The notes beneath the pieces were generated by a model that was not told where the DNA came from, did not search any database, and saw only the letters and a program-made list of their open reading frames with translations. A stretch of DNA of 61,153 nucleotides from Actinocatenispora rupis. Its GTDB lineage: Bacteria > Actinomycetota > Actinomycetes > Mycobacteriales > Micromonosporaceae. A program made the translations under genes and the position numbers. This document shows, piece by piece, positions 1-10,336 of the stretch (the first letter of the stretch is position 1; the number at the start of each line of letters is the position of its first letter). The DNA lies in NCBI RefSeq assembly GCF_016861975.1, contig NZ_BOMB01000006.1, positions 1 to 61,153 of the forward strand, in the 5' to 3' direction.

Positions 1-882
1 GTACAGCACCGGGGCTACCGGCCCGCAGATGGCGTTGCGATCCTCGCCGACCGCGAGCGGTCAGCGCTGGACCCGGCCATCCGTTCGGAGACTTGACGCG
101 GATCGTGTTGCGATCCTCGGCGACCGCGAGCGGTCAGCGCTGGTCCGCGGCATGGACATGATGTCGACGGGTACGACGTTGCGATCCTCGCCGACCGCGA
201 GCGGTCAGCGCTGGCCGTGGCCGCGCGGGCTCGGTGTGGGTGTTCGACCCGCAGTTGCGATCCTCGCCGACCGCGAGCGGTCAGCGCTGGGTCCGCGACC
301 GCCGTAACAAACAGGACACTGCCGGTCCCGGTGTTGCGATCCTCGCCGACCGCGAGCGGTCAGCGCTGGGCGCCCGGAGACGAGCACGCACGGCGTCGGG
401 GATCTCGTTGCGATCCTCGCCGACCGCGAGCGGTCAGCGCTGGGACATCGGACGCGGTCAGCTTGTAACACCACGACACGTTGCGATCCTCGCCGACCGC
501 GAGCGGTCAGCGCTGGGCCCCGGCACTGCGGTCTGTGGGCTGCCCGTCTGTGTTGCGATCCTCGCCGACCGCGAGCGGTCAGCGCTGGGGGCACAACCCG
601 GATCTGCTGGTCGGCGTCGCAGTGTTGCGATCCTCGCCGACCGCGAGCGGTCAGCGCTGGCTGCACGTCGGCGCCCCACCGGCGCGCGATCTCATCGCTG
701 GGTTGCGATCCTCGCCGACCGCGAGCGGTCAGCGCTGGAGGCAGATTGCCGGTACGGGCATGGCCTCGATCCAGTTGCGATCCTCGCCGACCGCGAGCGG
801 TCAGCGCTGGCCGGAGCTAGTCACAATGACTACGCCACCAGGAGGGTTGCGATCCTCGCCGACCGCGAGCGGTCAGCGCTGG
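1..882 (-). CRISPR. Type I-C CRISPR array, left end cut by the window
   Basis: Twelve 37-bp repeats start at 34, 107, 178, 254, 333, 407, 480, 552, 624, 702, 774 and 846. Eleven full spacers of 34-42 bp separate them; bases 1-33 look like part of another spacer. On the plus strand a repeat begins GTTGCGATCC and ends GCGCTGG. Transcription is probably from the minus strand, in line with the cas operon, so each repeat RNA would end GCAAC and carry a GACCGC/GCGGTC stem suited to Cas5 cleavage. Eleven repeats are identical. The repeat at 107-143 has one change (C to G at 120), which fits decay at the leader-distal end. Spacer targets were not searched. Confidence 0.98.
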
Positions 883-1025
883 GGTTCGTGACCTGGGAAG
901 TCTCTCCAGAGAGATGCTACGAAGCTTGAGGACCATGGTCTGTTTGTATCGAGTTGTCAAGTTACGTGGTTAGGGATCGTCTGCGTGTCCCTGGCGAGCT
1001 TGGGGTTCTGAGGTTGAATCGACGG
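883..1025 (-). promoter_or_regulatory. CRISPR leader with candidate pre-crRNA promoter
   Basis: This 143-bp stretch lies between the end of cas2 and the first repeat and is less GC-rich than its surroundings, as expected of a leader. On the minus strand a perfect -35 TTGACA (960 to 955) is followed after 17 bp by CATGGT (937 to 932). That would start transcription about 40-45 bp before the leader-proximal repeat. A small perfect hairpin, TCTCT-CCAG-AGAGA, lies at 901-914 close to the first repeat and could be a leader-anchoring element for Cas1-Cas2. The promoter is inferred from sequence only. Confidence 0.7.
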
Positions 1026-2344
<1,319 letters not shown>

Positions 2345-2351
2345 CGGCTCC

Positions 2352-3002
2352 TCAATCGTTCCATCGGCCCAGCGGGCGGGGCGTGAACAGGTTTGTCGTT
2401 GCGGTGGGCGAGCGGCCGGGCAGCCCGGGCATGCAGTCGTCGCGTAGTGAGCAGCGGCGGCATCGGGTGTCGTTCCGGGCAGCGGGGATGGTGTGGCTGC
2501 GCAGGATGTCGCGCAATGCTTCGGCCGCAGCCACGACGGTGTCGTAGAGGTCGTCGGTGAGCTCGACCGGGTGGCGGCGATGCTCGGCGACCGAGTAGAT
2601 CGCCGCGCGAGGCACGTTGAACCCGGCTTCGTGGAGGCAGAGTGCTTGGGCAGCGACCTGGAGTTGGGCAGCTCCGGCGTCGTGGTAGCGGCCCACTTTG
2701 TATTCGACCGGCATTGCGGTATCGCCGCGGAACTCGACGACGTCGCAGACGCCGTGCAGGCCGTGTTGGGTACTCCAGACGGGGAGTGATCGCACGATGG
2801 TTACGCCGGCGCGGCGGCGTAGTCCGGGCAGATCCACGACGCGATGGCTGACATCGCCGCGCAGCGTGTCGACGCTGTCGGCCCAAGCACGTTCGACATG
2901 GATAAGAGCAGCCTGCCGGTCGCAATATGCGTAGTGTTCCAGCGCGGACAACGGCACCGAGAGGAGCTCGCCGCCCGCGCTGGTGGAGTTAGGGACGCTC
3001 AT
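2352..3002 (-). CDS. cas4: CRISPR-associated exonuclease Cas4
   Basis: This 216-residue RecB-family nuclease carries an Fe-S cluster. An N-terminal Cys (HYAYCDRQ) and a C-terminal trio (CRRCSLRDDC) form the cluster ligands. The nuclease core is seen in DVVEFRGDTAMPVEYKVG and the QLQVAAQALC helix. Cas4 trims prespacers and helps choose PAM-proximal ends. The open frame extends far upstream, but the start at 3002 gives an ATGA overlap with cas7 and a normal size. It reads MSVPNSTSAGG before the conserved domain. Confidence 0.95.
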   Translation of the reverse strand: MSVPNSTSAGGELLSVPLSALEHYAYCDRQAALIHVERAWADSVDTLRGDVSHRVVDLPGLRRRAGVTIVRSLPVWSTQHGLHGVCDVVEFRGDTAMPVEYKVGRYHDAGAAQLQVAAQALCLHEAGFNVPRAAIYSVAEHRRHPVELTDDLYDTVVAAAEALRDILRSHTIPAARNDTRCRRCSLRDDCMPGLPGRSPTATTNLFTPRPLGRWND

Positions 3003-3928
3003 GGTTGGGTCGTTGGCCACTGGTCGGTGAGGTTGGTCAGTTCGATGCCCGCGGGTACTGCGGCGTGGTCGATGGTGCAGGTGTAGTCGGTGAAGGCCCG
3101 CGCGGGTTTCTCCGGGTCGGTCAGCTCCAGCTTGAGGAGGTGGAAGAGTTTGTCGGCGGGCGCGACGCCGAGTTTGGTGGGGTGGCTGAACACGTAGAGG
3201 CCGCGCAGTTTCATCTCGCCGCGGGCGGCCGAGCGGTCGTGGTCGAACATGACCTGCAGCGCGTGCCACAGGGTCTGCAGGTCGGTGCTGGTGATGCCGG
3301 TGTCGTCGGCGCGGGCGGCGGAGTAGAAGCCGTGTGCCCGGTACAGGCCGTACGGGACGGTCCACTTGGTGCCGAACTCGGTGCTCTGCCCGTCGTCGAT
3401 GTCGGTCTGGCGGGTCTGGGTGACGCGCGTGACGGTGTGTTCGGTGGGCTGGATCGGGTCGATGCTGCGGGCGAAGGTGAACTGCATGGGGCCGCGGACC
3501 TTGCCGGCTCCGCCCTGTTCTCCGGTGGAGAGCACGGCGCCGAACATCCGGATGTCGAAGTATCGGTCGCATAGCCACCGCCGCGCCGCGTCCCTGTCTG
3601 TGGCTGTCTTCTTCGCGTCCTTGGCCTTGGCAGGGTTCGGTTTCCCGTCGGGGTCGGAGACCGCTGTTTTCGCCTCGTCGATGCGGGTGTTGAGGGCGTG
3701 TCCGGCTTCCACGAAGATCCCGTAGCGCGGGTCGCCCTCGCGCAGCAGCGGTACGACGTCTCGGATCTTGCGTTTGATGGCCACATCGGTGACGAGTCCG
3801 TGGCCGGTGTCCTCGTCGGTGCGGGGCTGGTTGGCTGCGTCGGGGTCGCCGTTGGGGTTGCCGTCGGTCACGTCGAACAGCAGGACGACGTCGTGGCGGC
3901 GGGTGGGGTCAAGGTGAGTGTCGGTCAT
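2999..3928 (-). CDS. cas7: Cascade backbone protein Cas7 (Csd2, type I-C)
   Basis: This 309-residue protein begins MTDTHLDPTRRHDVVLLFDV and carries the hallmark NPNGDPDAANQPRTD stretch of the Csd2/Cas7c family. It then reads HGLVTDVAIKRKIRD and has a glycine-rich region near QGGAGKVRGPMQ. Several copies coat the crRNA spacer in the type I-C surveillance complex. The start was chosen because the ATG overlaps the cas8c stop (TGATG at 3926-3930); the longer frame upstream is out of family. It is coupled to cas4 downstream by ATGA. Confidence 0.97.
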   Translation of the reverse strand: MTDTHLDPTRRHDVVLLFDVTDGNPNGDPDAANQPRTDEDTGHGLVTDVAIKRKIRDVVPLLREGDPRYGIFVEAGHALNTRIDEAKTAVSDPDGKPNPAKAKDAKKTATDRDAARRWLCDRYFDIRMFGAVLSTGEQGGAGKVRGPMQFTFARSIDPIQPTEHTVTRVTQTRQTDIDDGQSTEFGTKWTVPYGLYRAHGFYSAARADDTGITSTDLQTLWHALQVMFDHDRSAARGEMKLRGLYVFSHPTKLGVAPADKLFHLLKLELTDPEKPARAFTDYTCTIDHAAVPAGIELTNLTDQWPTTQP

Positions 3929-5703
3929 CAGGTGTTCTCCTGGTCGGTGGTGTCGGTGCTGCGGTCTGTGCTGCTGTTGGCGCGAGCTTGTTCGTGGTAG
4001 TAGCCGAGGATGAACTCCCACTGCTGCTTGGGCAGTAGCCGCGTGGGGACCTCTGCCGGGCACTGGTCGATCTGGTGGTACAGCTCGCCGCGGGTCTTTG
4101 CGTAGAAGGTGGCCAGGCCGGGCTTCTTGCGGGCTAGCCGCTTCTGCCAGGCGCTGGCGTACTGCTCGCCACGCCTGAGCGTGATGGTGGGGTTGGTGAG
4201 GGCACGGTTGAAGTAGCGGTCAGCGAAGCTCGTGTTGAGTTTTTCGCCGTGGGCCTTGGCCGCGGCCCATTGCAGGGATGCGAGTTGCGCGAAGACACGA
4301 CCACACAGGTACGCGGGGTCGTGGTGGTCGGGGTTGCGGGCGGGCATGTAGACCTCCGGATTCGAGGTGGTCGGATGCCGGCGCAGCGCGAGTCGGATCA
4401 GCGCGGCGCGGCTGGGATCGAGGTGACCGTCGAGGCGGACCCGGCGTACGAGGTGAGCCACGAAGGCTGGCGGGATCCGGGTACCGAACAGGGCGGCGCG
4501 CAGCAGCGTCGCGTACAGCCCGTTGGGCCGGTCTTCGCCCTTGTCGCCGATCGGGACGTAGCTGGATTTCTGCCGGTCCCACCGTCCACAGCACCGCACC
4601 AACTGGGAGAGTCCGACGGCACGTTCCGGCTGGGCGGGTTGGCCGTCCCAGCCGACGATGGCCAGGTCGTCGAACCAGGCGCGTGCGTGGTCGCGGATGT
4701 CGGGCAGCGGGTGTTCCACCCAGTCGCGGACCATGACGCGGGCGACGTTGCCGCCGATGGTCAGCGCGCAGAAGGTGGCCGTGTCGCCCGGATCGTGGGA
4801 CTGTCCGGTGTGCGGGCTGGACAGCAGGTGCTGCAGCTCGGCGGCTTCGGGCCGATCGAGGGTGCCCACAACGTTGATCTCGTCGGCGCTGTCGGTCCAC
4901 CAGATGATGCGGCTGTGCTGTTTGGCCAGCGCCATGCTGTGCTCGGGGTCGCCTGCCAGGGATGTCAACGCCTGCATGACCATCAGCCCGCAGTCGACGC
5001 AGATCGGGGTGTTGGTCAGCGACGTGACCAGTTCGTAGCCGTGGGTCGGCTCGTTGACGCTGACCAGCGATGCGTTCTGGGTGGCGCCAGGCACCAGCCG
5101 GCGTGGTATCTGGGACGGGATGGTCTTCAGTAGCGTTGCGATGCGGCCGCAGACCAAGCACATCCCGTTCCGGTCGAGTGCCTTGCGGCCCAACGCCACG
5201 CCGCTCCAGACCGCGCGCACCGAAGGGCTCCGGAAGGCCATCGCACCGTCGACCCGGAACGCGACCAGATCCTTGCGGCCCCATCCGTCCGGCGGCTTGC
5301 GGACACACGCAACGTGGCCGTCGCGGTAGAAGCGGGCCACCGCCCGCGCCGCCGGATCGTCGCCGGCCTGCTGCTCCCAGTGCGCGATCAGGTCCCGGAA
5401 CGCGTGATGCTGCTTGGCGACCCACTCGGGTCGGGCATCCTCAGCGACCCAGCCGAACAGGTACTCCGGGTTGTCGACGGCAAGCATCGGTGCCACCCCG
5501 CTGGTGCGGGTGATCGACGGCACCACGAACGGCACCCCGGTGCGCTGGCGTGCACCCGAGGGATCAGCCAAGGGCGTCAGCTCCTCTGCCGGAACGCCGG
5601 CGGCGTCGAGGTCGAGGACGAACCGGACCGGTTTGCGGGCATGGAAGGGCGGCAGCACATCGGCGCTGTCACGGCCGTACTCGGCCAGCCGGTGCAGCAG
5701 CAT
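3928..5703 (-). CDS. cas8c: Cascade large subunit Cas8c (Csd1)
   Basis: This 591-residue protein has the typical length of type I-C Cas8c, which recognises the PAM and recruits Cas3. The N-terminus MLLHRLAEYGRDSADVLPPFH is characteristic of Csd1. Two CxxC pairs in the middle (CLVCGRIATLL and CVDCGLMVMQ) suggest a zinc site, a known feature of many Csd1 proteins. Internal translation of a small subunit (Cas11c) from the 3' part is known in I-C systems and could apply here; I did not identify a decisive internal start. The ATG overlaps the cas5 stop (TGATG). Confidence 0.96.
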   Translation of the reverse strand: MLLHRLAEYGRDSADVLPPFHARKPVRFVLDLDAAGVPAEELTPLADPSGARQRTGVPFVVPSITRTSGVAPMLAVDNPEYLFGWVAEDARPEWVAKQHHAFRDLIAHWEQQAGDDPAARAVARFYRDGHVACVRKPPDGWGRKDLVAFRVDGAMAFRSPSVRAVWSGVALGRKALDRNGMCLVCGRIATLLKTIPSQIPRRLVPGATQNASLVSVNEPTHGYELVTSLTNTPICVDCGLMVMQALTSLAGDPEHSMALAKQHSRIIWWTDSADEINVVGTLDRPEAAELQHLLSSPHTGQSHDPGDTATFCALTIGGNVARVMVRDWVEHPLPDIRDHARAWFDDLAIVGWDGQPAQPERAVGLSQLVRCCGRWDRQKSSYVPIGDKGEDRPNGLYATLLRAALFGTRIPPAFVAHLVRRVRLDGHLDPSRAALIRLALRRHPTTSNPEVYMPARNPDHHDPAYLCGRVFAQLASLQWAAAKAHGEKLNTSFADRYFNRALTNPTITLRRGEQYASAWQKRLARKKPGLATFYAKTRGELYHQIDQCPAEVPTRLLPKQQWEFILGYYHEQARANSSTDRSTDTTDQENT

Positions 5704-6392
5704 CACGCACCCGCCACCGCAGGAAGCCCAGCCGGGATCCCGTGTTCGGGTATCCGCACAACGCCGCGGGTCATCTGCGCGGTGAACCACGTCATCGCCG
5801 GCTCGCGCGAGGCGCTGCGGTCGATGGAGTGCAGCATGATGCCCAGCTGCTCACTGCGGTTGATCGGCGGGGTGTCGTCCGGGTCGCCGAAGTAGGCGGC
5901 GAATTCTCGGGTACCCAGATACGGCCGTTGGAAGCAGGCGCCGCGGGTGACTCTGCGGCGGAACTGGTCGCGGTAGGCGGCGACCGGTTTGCTGGCGTGG
6001 CCCTGCAGGTGGATGTGGGCATGGATGCGGTAGGCCACGTCCCGCAGGCACACTGCGTTGCGCTGATCGCGATGCGCGGCCGTGTCGACGCGGCGGGCGC
6101 CTCGGGCGGCCTCGGCCAGGCTCGGCAGGTCGCTGGTCTCGTTGCGGCGGATGCGGAACTGGCGGATCGGTTTGAGGACCTCGATCGCCACCACCTGGTA
6201 GCGCATCTCCGGCTTCCAGAACACCGACTCCAGGATGCCCACCGCCGCAGTCGGGGTCGGTACCGGATAGGTGACGCGCTCGACCTTCAATTCGGGACGG
6301 GTGAACAGTGCCGCCTCACCCCACACCTGCATCACCACCGGTGGATGCCCGCCAGCGGCCGGTAGCGGCTGCCCGTCAATCAACGTGGTCAC
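5703..6392 (-). CDS. cas5: CRISPR-associated Cas5c, pre-crRNA endonuclease
   Basis: This 229-residue protein is the subtype I-C Cas5, which takes the place of Cas6, cuts the repeat hairpin and caps the crRNA 5' handle. The family signature is clear in VMQVWGEAALFTRPELKVERVTYPVPTPTAA, followed by the RQFRIRRNET region with basic residues. It starts with GTG at 6392, overlapping the cas3 stop as GTGA; the upstream extension of the open frame is ignored for that reason. The downstream end overlaps cas8c. Confidence 0.95.
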   Translation of the reverse strand: MTTLIDGQPLPAAGGHPPVVMQVWGEAALFTRPELKVERVTYPVPTPTAAVGILESVFWKPEMRYQVVAIEVLKPIRQFRIRRNETSDLPSLAEAARGARRVDTAAHRDQRNAVCLRDVAYRIHAHIHLQGHASKPVAAYRDQFRRRVTRGACFQRPYLGTREFAAYFGDPDDTPPINRSEQLGIMLHSIDRSASREPAMTWFTAQMTRGVVRIPEHGIPAGLPAVAGA

Positions 6393-8704
6393 AACACAAA
6401 CTCCTCCACTTTCGTGTCGACAGACATGCCGGTCGACGCGTCGTACGCGCCGACCCATTCGGCCAGGCCGCCCGGGGCCAACTGCCCAAGGACCGGCCTC
6501 AGTAGCGCGGTCACGCCGGCAGCGCGCAGCGCCGAGGGGTGCAGCGTCGTCGTGTACGGATGCAGCAGCCGCAGATCGTCCCGGGTCGGGTGGGCGCGCA
6601 CCCGCACGATCGCCTCGTGCAGACTGGTGCGGGTCGCCTCGTCGACGGCGGCCTGCGGGGTGACCACCGCCAGGCCGTCGTCGTCGATGAGCCGGAACGC
6701 CGCGCTGCGGTCGCGGCGTCCGCCCTGCTGCGGGCCGTCGGTAACGGTCTCGAACTGCCAGCCGCGGCGCGCCCGTTGGATGCGCTGCCCGACGCTGGCA
6801 GCGTCTTCCAGATTCAGGTTGTCGTAGATCTCGTGGTAGTAGCGGATCAGCGCGGCGGGATCATCGGGTGTCACGCGCGAGTCAGGATCGTCGGGTGCTG
6901 TGCTGTCCGGCCCGCAGTGCCGGCGGGTCGCGGCCAGCAGCATCCGGTAGGTGGGCGGCTGTGAGGCGTCGACCGCCGAGAAGATGACCACCTCGCCGCC
7001 GTCGGCAAGCGTGCCCTCTCGGTCGGCGCGGCCCGCCACCTGAACATGCGAGTCGGCCGGCGCGAACGCCCGCCACACCACCGGGAAATCCACATCCACG
7101 CCGGCTTCGATCAACTGGGTGGCCACCAACCGCACCGGCAACCCGCAACTGAGTCGACGGCGCACCTCGACCAGCACCCGCCGCCGATGCTCCGGGCACA
7201 TCCGGGTCGACAGATGCCACACACTGTCGACGCCCGGCATGCCGGACCACGCATCGAACACGGTGCGGGCGTCTGCTGTCGTGTTGACCACGACCAACAC
7301 CGAGCCGCCCGAGGCCGTCTCGGCCGCCACATCCGCCAGCGTCAGATCCCCCTGCGTACGCCACCGAAACCGGGTGCGTTGGCGGCCGGGCGGCAGCGCG
7401 GCCAGGTCCGGCACGACGTCGGTGGCGGGCAACTGACGGAACGGGCTCAAGTGCCAGAAGTCTGGCTGCGTCGCCGAGCACAACAGCACGGTGACCCCGA
7501 AGTGCTGCACCAGAATCCGCAGCACGTCCAGGATCGGCAGCAGCATCGTCGCCGGCAGCGCCTGCACCTCGTCGAGCACAATCACCGACCGTGCCAACCG
7601 ATGCAGCCGCCGCACCACGGACGGCTTGCGCCCCAACAACGACTCGAACAGCCGGACGAACGTGGTCACCACCACCGGCGCATCCCAGTTCTCCGACGCC
7701 AGCCGCGCCTGCCGTCCGGCGGCGTCCAGATCGACCCCGCTGTGATGCTCCAGCACCACCGGGGCCGGTGCCGCGCCGTCCAACAGGCCACGAAGAACCG
7801 CGGCGTTCTGCTCGGTGATCGTCAGGAACGGCACCGCCATGACCACCCGCCGCAGCCCATGCTGGGCGGCGTGCCGCAACGCGAAACCGGCTGCCCCCAA
7901 CGTCTTGGCGTAGCCGGTCGGCACCCCCAGCCGGAAGATGCCTTGCTCGGACAGGGCCGCATCCATGCAGTGCTGGTAGACCGCCTCCCGCGCCGCATCC
8001 ATCCGCGTCGGCGCGCGGGCCGCCAGATACCTCGCCCGAGCAGCCGCGAAGTGGTCGGCCAGCAGGCAGAAGTCGCTGTCAGGACGCACCCGCGGTGCTT
8101 CCTCATCCGCGAAGTGCGCCGCGGTGTCGAGATGGTCGGCGTCGCACAACGCCGAGAACACCATCCGAACGCCGAGCTCACCGACCAGAGGATCCTCAAC
8201 CCACGCCGGCGGGATCGCGCCCGGCGCGGAATCTGCCAACTCCGGCAGCAGCCGGCGAACCGTCGCCTCGGCCGCAGCCTCGTCGGGGTTCTCCCCCAGC
8301 AGCTTCCCTATCAGCCCCCGCACCCGAGACCCGTCAACGAGGCCGCCATGATGCCCCAGCACGACCGCGGCGATCTTGCCGTACCCAGCAGTGCGGACCA
8401 TCTCCGCACCCAACGCCTTGTGGTCGATCCGCACCGCCCCACCGGCCGCCGCCACCCGAGCGAGCTTGTCCTGCCAGCGATCAAACAGCTTCCCGGCATC
8501 GTGCAGCAGCCCAACCCGGTGAGCAATCGCCGCGCCGTCGAACGGCGCTGCAAACGCACCGGCCATCCCCGCCACGTTCCGCGCATGCTCAACCCACGGC
8601 TGCCACCGCCCGGACCTGCTCTGACTGTGCGCCACCCACTCACGCACGACCCCCGGCCACCTCCCAGATGCGCGCCGAGGGCGCAGACCACGCAGGACTG
8701 CCAC
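6389..8704 (-). CDS. cas3: CRISPR-associated helicase-nuclease Cas3 (HD and DExH domains)
   Basis: The N-terminal HD nuclease shows HRVGLLHDAGK (His68-Asp69), DHK (His95), GHHG (118-119) and CDADH. The SF2 helicase follows with motif I at 260-268, DEVQ at 378-381, SAT at 410-412, and motifs V-VI reading TQLIEAGVDVDFP and QVAGRADREG. Cas3 unwinds and degrades target DNA after Cascade binding. Motif I reads GVPTGYAKT: Ala266 replaces the usual Gly before the catalytic Lys267 (codon GCC). The start is uncertain. GTG at 8704 has a moderate GAGGG site, while GTG at 8647 would remove an Arg-rich, non-family stretch of 19 residues. Confidence 0.95.
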   Translation of the reverse strand: MAVLRGLRPRRASGRWPGVVREWVAHSQSRSGRWQPWVEHARNVAGMAGAFAAPFDGAAIAHRVGLLHDAGKLFDRWQDKLARVAAAGGAVRIDHKALGAEMVRTAGYGKIAAVVLGHHGGLVDGSRVRGLIGKLLGENPDEAAAEATVRRLLPELADSAPGAIPPAWVEDPLVGELGVRMVFSALCDADHLDTAAHFADEEAPRVRPDSDFCLLADHFAAARARYLAARAPTRMDAAREAVYQHCMDAALSEQGIFRLGVPTGYAKTLGAAGFALRHAAQHGLRRVVMAVPFLTITEQNAAVLRGLLDGAAPAPVVLEHHSGVDLDAAGRQARLASENWDAPVVVTTFVRLFESLLGRKPSVVRRLHRLARSVIVLDEVQALPATMLLPILDVLRILVQHFGVTVLLCSATQPDFWHLSPFRQLPATDVVPDLAALPPGRQRTRFRWRTQGDLTLADVAAETASGGSVLVVVNTTADARTVFDAWSGMPGVDSVWHLSTRMCPEHRRRVLVEVRRRLSCGLPVRLVATQLIEAGVDVDFPVVWRAFAPADSHVQVAGRADREGTLADGGEVVIFSAVDASQPPTYRMLLAATRRHCGPDSTAPDDPDSRVTPDDPAALIRYYHEIYDNLNLEDAASVGQRIQRARRGWQFETVTDGPQQGGRRDRSAAFRLIDDDGLAVVTPQAAVDEATRTSLHEAIVRVRAHPTRDDLRLLHPYTTTLHPSALRAAGVTALLRPVLGQLAPGGLAEWVGAYDASTGMSVDTKVEEFVL

Positions 8705-8772
8705 AAGCCCTCAGCACAGGCGACTGAGAGTCAAGCACGCATGACCGACAGAAACTCCCAGGATGAGCAGTA

Positions 8773-8792
8773 ACTGTCAGGTTCCAGACAGT
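8773..8792. promoter_or_regulatory. Inverted repeat upstream of the cas operon
   Basis: ACTGTC (8773-8778) and GACAGT (8787-8792) form a perfect dyad with an 8-bp centre. The flanks extend the symmetry to 8-bp arms with one mismatch. It lies about 70 bp upstream of the cas3 start, where a repressor or activator of the operon could bind. No regulator gene is adjacent, so the binder is unknown. Confidence 0.4.
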
Positions 8793-8945
8793 AAAGCCGT
8801 GGTTCCCGCTATGGCGCAGGGACCACGGCAGCGGTGGCTGCTTGCCTTCTGGCGTACGCGAGTGCGAGCGGGAGCGAGTCGTGCCCGTTCCTTCGCCGAT
8901 CCGCTCGACGCCGCCGCGAGGCTCGGCTTCGGCCACTGAGCGTTG

Positions 8946-9101
8946 TCGGTCGCCGACCTGGACGCGGCGTATGCCGACATCACAGCCGCAGGAGGTGTCG
9001 CTGTCTGGCCGCCGGCCGATGCCGTCCAGGCAGGCGCACGGTTCGCCTACGTGAAGGACCCGACGTCGTGCCGCGGTACGACCCGGGTTAAGGGACGGTG
9101 A
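8946..9101 (+). pseudogene. C-terminal remnant of a VOC (glyoxalase/bleomycin-resistance) protein
   Basis: The plus-strand frame here reads VADLDAAYADITAAGG, VAVWPPADAVQAG and RFAYVKDP. This is the common second half of vicinal-oxygen-chelate proteins ending at the strand that normally continues DPDGN. It follows an in-frame TGA at 8937-8939, and the expected C-terminus is replaced by unrelated residues after KDP. There is no N-terminal half and no credible start, so it is a decayed gene. It overlaps the 3' end of the oppositely oriented MDR gene by a few bases. Confidence 0.5.
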
Positions 9102-10107
9102 CAATCATCTTGCCGATGTTCTCGCCGCGAAACAGGCCGCTGATGGCGCCGGGCAGCGCGTCGAGTCCGCGGCGCTCGGTCTCCAGCGGGATCAGCGCGC
9201 CGTCGCGTACCCAGTCGACGAGGTCGTCGAGCGCGGCGGGCAGCGCATCGGGGAACTGGAGCGGCGTGAACCCCTGAAGGGTCAGCCCGTTGCCGTAGAT
9301 GGGCCTGATGTCGATCGTCCAGGCGGTGTCGTGGTCGTAGGTCGAGATCAGGCCGCACACGATCACGCGTGCGGGTCGTCGCATGATGCCCATGACGGTC
9401 TGACTGACCTCGCCGCCCACGGCGTCGAAGTACAGGTCGGGTCCGGCGGGCGCAAACGCCCGCAACTGCTCGGCGAGGTCGGGGGCGCGGTAGTCGAGTG
9501 CCGCGTCGAAACCGAGGCGTTCGGTGAGCAGGGCGCGCTTCTGCTGTGATCCGGCCAGTCCGATGACGCGGGCGCCTCGGATACGGGCGATCTGGCCTGC
9601 CAGCGATCCGACGTTGCCCGCGGCGGCCGAGACGACGACGGTTTCTCCGGCACGGACCTGTCCCGCTTCGATGATGCCGGTGTGTGCGGTGAGCCCGCCG
9701 AGCAGGCCGAAGACGCCCAGAGCGTGCGAGGGCTTGTCGATGCGGGGGTCGAGCGGGGTCGGGTCGAGCCAGGAGTCGCGCGGTGGCCAGACCGAGAGGT
9801 CGGCCCATTCGGCCTGGCTGAGGACCCGGTCTCCTGGCTGGAGGTTCGGGTGGCGGGATTCGACGACCTCGGACACTGCGATGCCAGTGATCGCTTCGCC
9901 TAACGGGATCTGCGGCAGGAAGTAGCCTTCCTGGCCGGTGAGTTGTCCGCGCAGGGTGGCATCGAGCGAGAACACGATCGGGCGAAGCAGGAGCTGTCCG
10001 TTGGTCAGGTTGGGCAGGTTCTTGGTCTGGATGGTGAAGTGGTCAGGCTCGATGCGTCCGGTGGGAATGTGTCGGTTGAGGGAGACGAATCTGGTTGTGT
10101 GGCTCAC
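9088..10107 (-). CDS. Zinc-independent NADP-dependent MDR reductase (prostaglandin-reductase/CurA-like)
   Basis: This 339-residue medium-chain reductase lacks the zinc ligands of alcohol dehydrogenases. The N-terminus (RFVSLNRHIPTGRIEPDHF) and the body (PIVFSLDATLRGQL) match the PTGR/CurA branch. Its nucleotide-binding motif is VVVSAAAGNVGSLAGQIA, followed by YFDAVGGEV. Such enzymes reduce alpha,beta-unsaturated aldehydes and ketones with NADPH, so a detoxification role is likely. It starts with GTG at 10107 preceded by GAGG. The 230-bp upstream gap holds an inverted repeat that shares a motif with the HxlR gene's control region. Confidence 0.9.
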   Translation of the reverse strand: MSHTTRFVSLNRHIPTGRIEPDHFTIQTKNLPNLTNGQLLLRPIVFSLDATLRGQLTGQEGYFLPQIPLGEAITGIAVSEVVESRHPNLQPGDRVLSQAEWADLSVWPPRDSWLDPTPLDPRIDKPSHALGVFGLLGGLTAHTGIIEAGQVRAGETVVVSAAAGNVGSLAGQIARIRGARVIGLAGSQQKRALLTERLGFDAALDYRAPDLAEQLRAFAPAGPDLYFDAVGGEVSQTVMGIMRRPARVIVCGLISTYDHDTAWTIDIRPIYGNGLTLQGFTPLQFPDALPAALDDLVDWVRDGALIPLETERRGLDALPGAISGLFRGENIGKMIVTVP

Positions 10108-10214
10108 GTGTGCCTCGCTGGAAGTCGAATGTTGTTGCGGTGCAAAGGAAAACGGTGACTGATCCGGGTCTCGCGCCGATTCCGACGCTAGATCGGCACT
10201 CTCTTGCTGGGAAG

Positions 10215-10234
10215 TACTGACTATTTAGTAAGTG
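10215..10234. promoter_or_regulatory. Candidate HxlR-type operator upstream of the MDR gene
   Basis: TACT (10215-10218) and AGTA (10227-10230) form an inverted repeat around an AT-rich centre in otherwise GC-rich DNA. GTAAGTG (10228-10234) overlaps it and recurs at the nearby hxlR-like gene. TACT...AGTA boxes are known for DUF24/HxlR regulators of quinone and aldehyde stress, so shared control is plausible. Confidence 0.45.
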
Positions 10235-10336
10235 TGGCCGGTGGCGTGACGCGATGACGGTCGCGACAGTGACTGCCGCCGTTGGTACGCCCCTGTGTGC
10301 CGATCCCTACCCGGGTGGCCGTTGCGCCGGCGAGGG

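Noticed and set aside
29-929. Open frames on both strands across the CRISPR array with repeated RSSPTASGQRW-like peptides
   Set aside because: They are translations of the 37-bp repeats and spacers, not genes.
7046-8773. 575-residue plus-strand frame opposite cas3
   Set aside because: It is a GC-rich mirror frame; cas3 on the other strand has all expected motifs.
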